45,048 nucleotides of DNA from Cokeromyces recurvatus (Eukaryota; Mucoromycota; Mucoromycetes; Mucorales; Mucoraceae), in contig NW_026251436.1 in assembly GCF_025118155.1 (NCBI RefSeq), forward strand, positions 100,001 to 145,048, read 5' to 3'. The notes beneath the pieces are model-generated. The model saw nothing but the letters and a program-made list of their open reading frames with translations. It searched no databases and was not told the origin of the DNA. Below, one piece after another: positions 44,066 to 45,048 of the stretch (within the stretch, counting starts at the first letter, position 1; each line of letters opens with the position of its first letter). Both the position numbers and the translations under genes were made by a program.

Positions 44066-45048
44066 ATGTTAAGTGATATTAATAAAAATATGACTTGGAT
44101 AAATGATTGCTGGTATAATAGAACATTATACATAAACATTATCTCTGAATAATTCTGCTTAACAATAAGATATATTTTTATCTTTATTCTCCCTGAGCTA
44201 TTGCTGTTACTAGAAATGAAATATTTCAAATTATTATTTTTGAAGTAAGTAACGCGTTAATACTAATTCACATTGAATATTCCAGCTATAACCAATACCA
44301 ATTATTTATATGCTACTATTATGATCATTCTCTAAAGTGTTATTAAATCACAATATTCAACATTGTAGTTGTATATATAATATGTATGACTTGTATAAAT
44401 AATTATGTAATTGAATATAACAGTCATAATCCTATTGAAATCTTATTGTTACATAATATAATGCATGTAACTATTATTAATACTTAAATACTATAACCAT
44501 GACTATTATTAAAACTGAATGTTGAATGAATGCAATGCTTTGAAGTACAATACGCTAATTTTATTTGAATAGCTTCTTCATTATTTAATAAATTATAGTT
44601 TATTTCTATTAACTTGGTTGTAAATACAACTACAGTCATAACAGGAAGCGTTTGAAATTGAACTAACTTAAAAGTTAATAATTATTTGCCTATATATTAC
44701 CTTGATCTGATTAATATTTTTAATTTAATATTATAACCTTCTTTTTTCTCTTTATGTTAACATGTACAACTCGTTAAGTAAAGACCAAAGAGAATGTAGA
44801 TGCTCAACATGCTCTACTACTGAGCTAGGATACTTAGTAGTGCATAGGCATACTGCTCGTGCTCACAAGCAAATTGATGAGCAATCCATTGTTGTAGAAG
44901 AAGGTATGCAAAGTTTACATTATTATAGCAAAATGATATATTAGAATTAATAAAGTATTTAAACTAATGAACTATCTCTGAAAACTCTTTTTTTTTTATT
45001 GAATCAATTGTTATTAATCGCTATACAGAAGAAATATTTTATGATGCT
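42759..45048 (+). mobile_element. Element 3: left part of a CACTA-type transposon, same family as element 1
   Basis: A GAC at 42759 to 42761 is followed by CACTGCAGATAAAGTCTATT, nearly the same as the start of element 1. The likeness continues for about 200 bp: ACAATTGTAAAAGGTGACC, CGAAAATTGGAA, ATTTGGTYAAGAATT, then TTATCATTT against TTAGCATTT. The right end is not in the window. The interior is AT-rich with two long T runs (43805 to 43849 and 44031 to 44063). A probable transposase gene starts at 44762. The GAC is shared with the right flank of element 2. Confidence 0.75.
44762..45048 (+). CDS. Transposase N-terminus (CACTA type), runs off the window
   Basis: Exon 1 is 44762 to 44903, ending in a GTATGC donor. 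Exon 2 starts at 45029 after a TATACAG acceptor, in phase, and runs off the end. The first 47 residues contain C12-x-C14-x2-C17, then H28 and H30, and H35 (ECRCSTCSTTELGYLVVHRH). This fits a small zinc-binding motif of the kind found at the N-terminus of Tnp2-like transposases. Exon 2 begins EEIFYDA, resembling DVYNA of the exon at 3019 in element 1. The gene lies 2 kb inside the CACTG terminus and points away from tRNA-Glu. Alternative: a non-transposase accessory protein of the element. Confidence 0.55.

Noticed and set aside
43864..44229. Minus-strand 121-codon frame in element 3
   Set aside because: It crosses a 33-bp T run that yields polylysine; residue composition is that of random AT-rich sequence.

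Overview
The window is from an AT-rich fungal genome with short spliceosomal introns (mostly 65 to 130 bp, GT..AG) and long runs of A and T between genes. The gene set fits Mucoromycota and is Mucorales-like: a fused LeuC-LeuD isopropylmalate dehydratase, a Gvp36-type BAR protein, a PPxY/SPRY ubiquitin-ligase adaptor, endosulfine, MPP10, and a C2 protein with a chitin-binding module. I do not name a species. All assignments are by eye.

Layout. 1 to 1637: degenerate, coding-like sequence. 1638 to 1710: tRNA-Lys(CTT), minus strand. 1766 to 4663: a complete CACTA-type DNA transposon (element 1). 4664 to 7886: gene-free. 7887 to 8786: C2/CBM protein. 9214 to 11481: LEU1, minus strand, with three Gcn4/CPC1-type TGACTCA boxes upstream and a possible small divergent gene. 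12080 to about 21820: a 10-kb gene-poor stretch with scattered short coding-like fragments on both strands. 21.8 to 38.9 kb: a gene-dense block holding a single-pass membrane protein, the SPRY adaptor, an endosulfine gene, a possible small minus-strand gene, the BAR protein, a YML020W-like hydrolase, an SLC35F6-like transporter, a spliced RRM protein, a PhyH dioxygenase, MPP10 and a conserved unknown protein. 40114 to 40185: tRNA-Glu(TTC), minus strand. 40244 to 42758: a second CACTA element of a different family (element 2). 42759 to the window end: the left part of a third element (element 3), of the same family as element 1, with the first exons of a probable transposase.

Most interesting observation. 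The two tRNA genes are the only Pol III genes seen, and each has a CACTA-type transposon end at the same place. Exactly 58 bp separate tRNA nucleotide 1 from the first base of the element (1711 to 1768 and 40186 to 40243). Element 3 abuts element 2, so before element 2 arrived it would have sat at essentially the same distance. In all three cases the element-coding strand points away from the tRNA gene. Two families (CACTG and CACTA ends) therefore appear to share a tRNA-upstream niche, which suggests integration guided by the Pol III machinery. Such targeting is well known for retrotransposons (Ty1, Ty3, Dictyostelium TRE5) but unusual for a cut-and-paste element.

The genes in the dense block serve general cell functions: leucine synthesis, ribosome biogenesis, endosomal ubiquitylation, membrane shaping, quiescence signalling and transport. 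They do not form a metabolic cluster.
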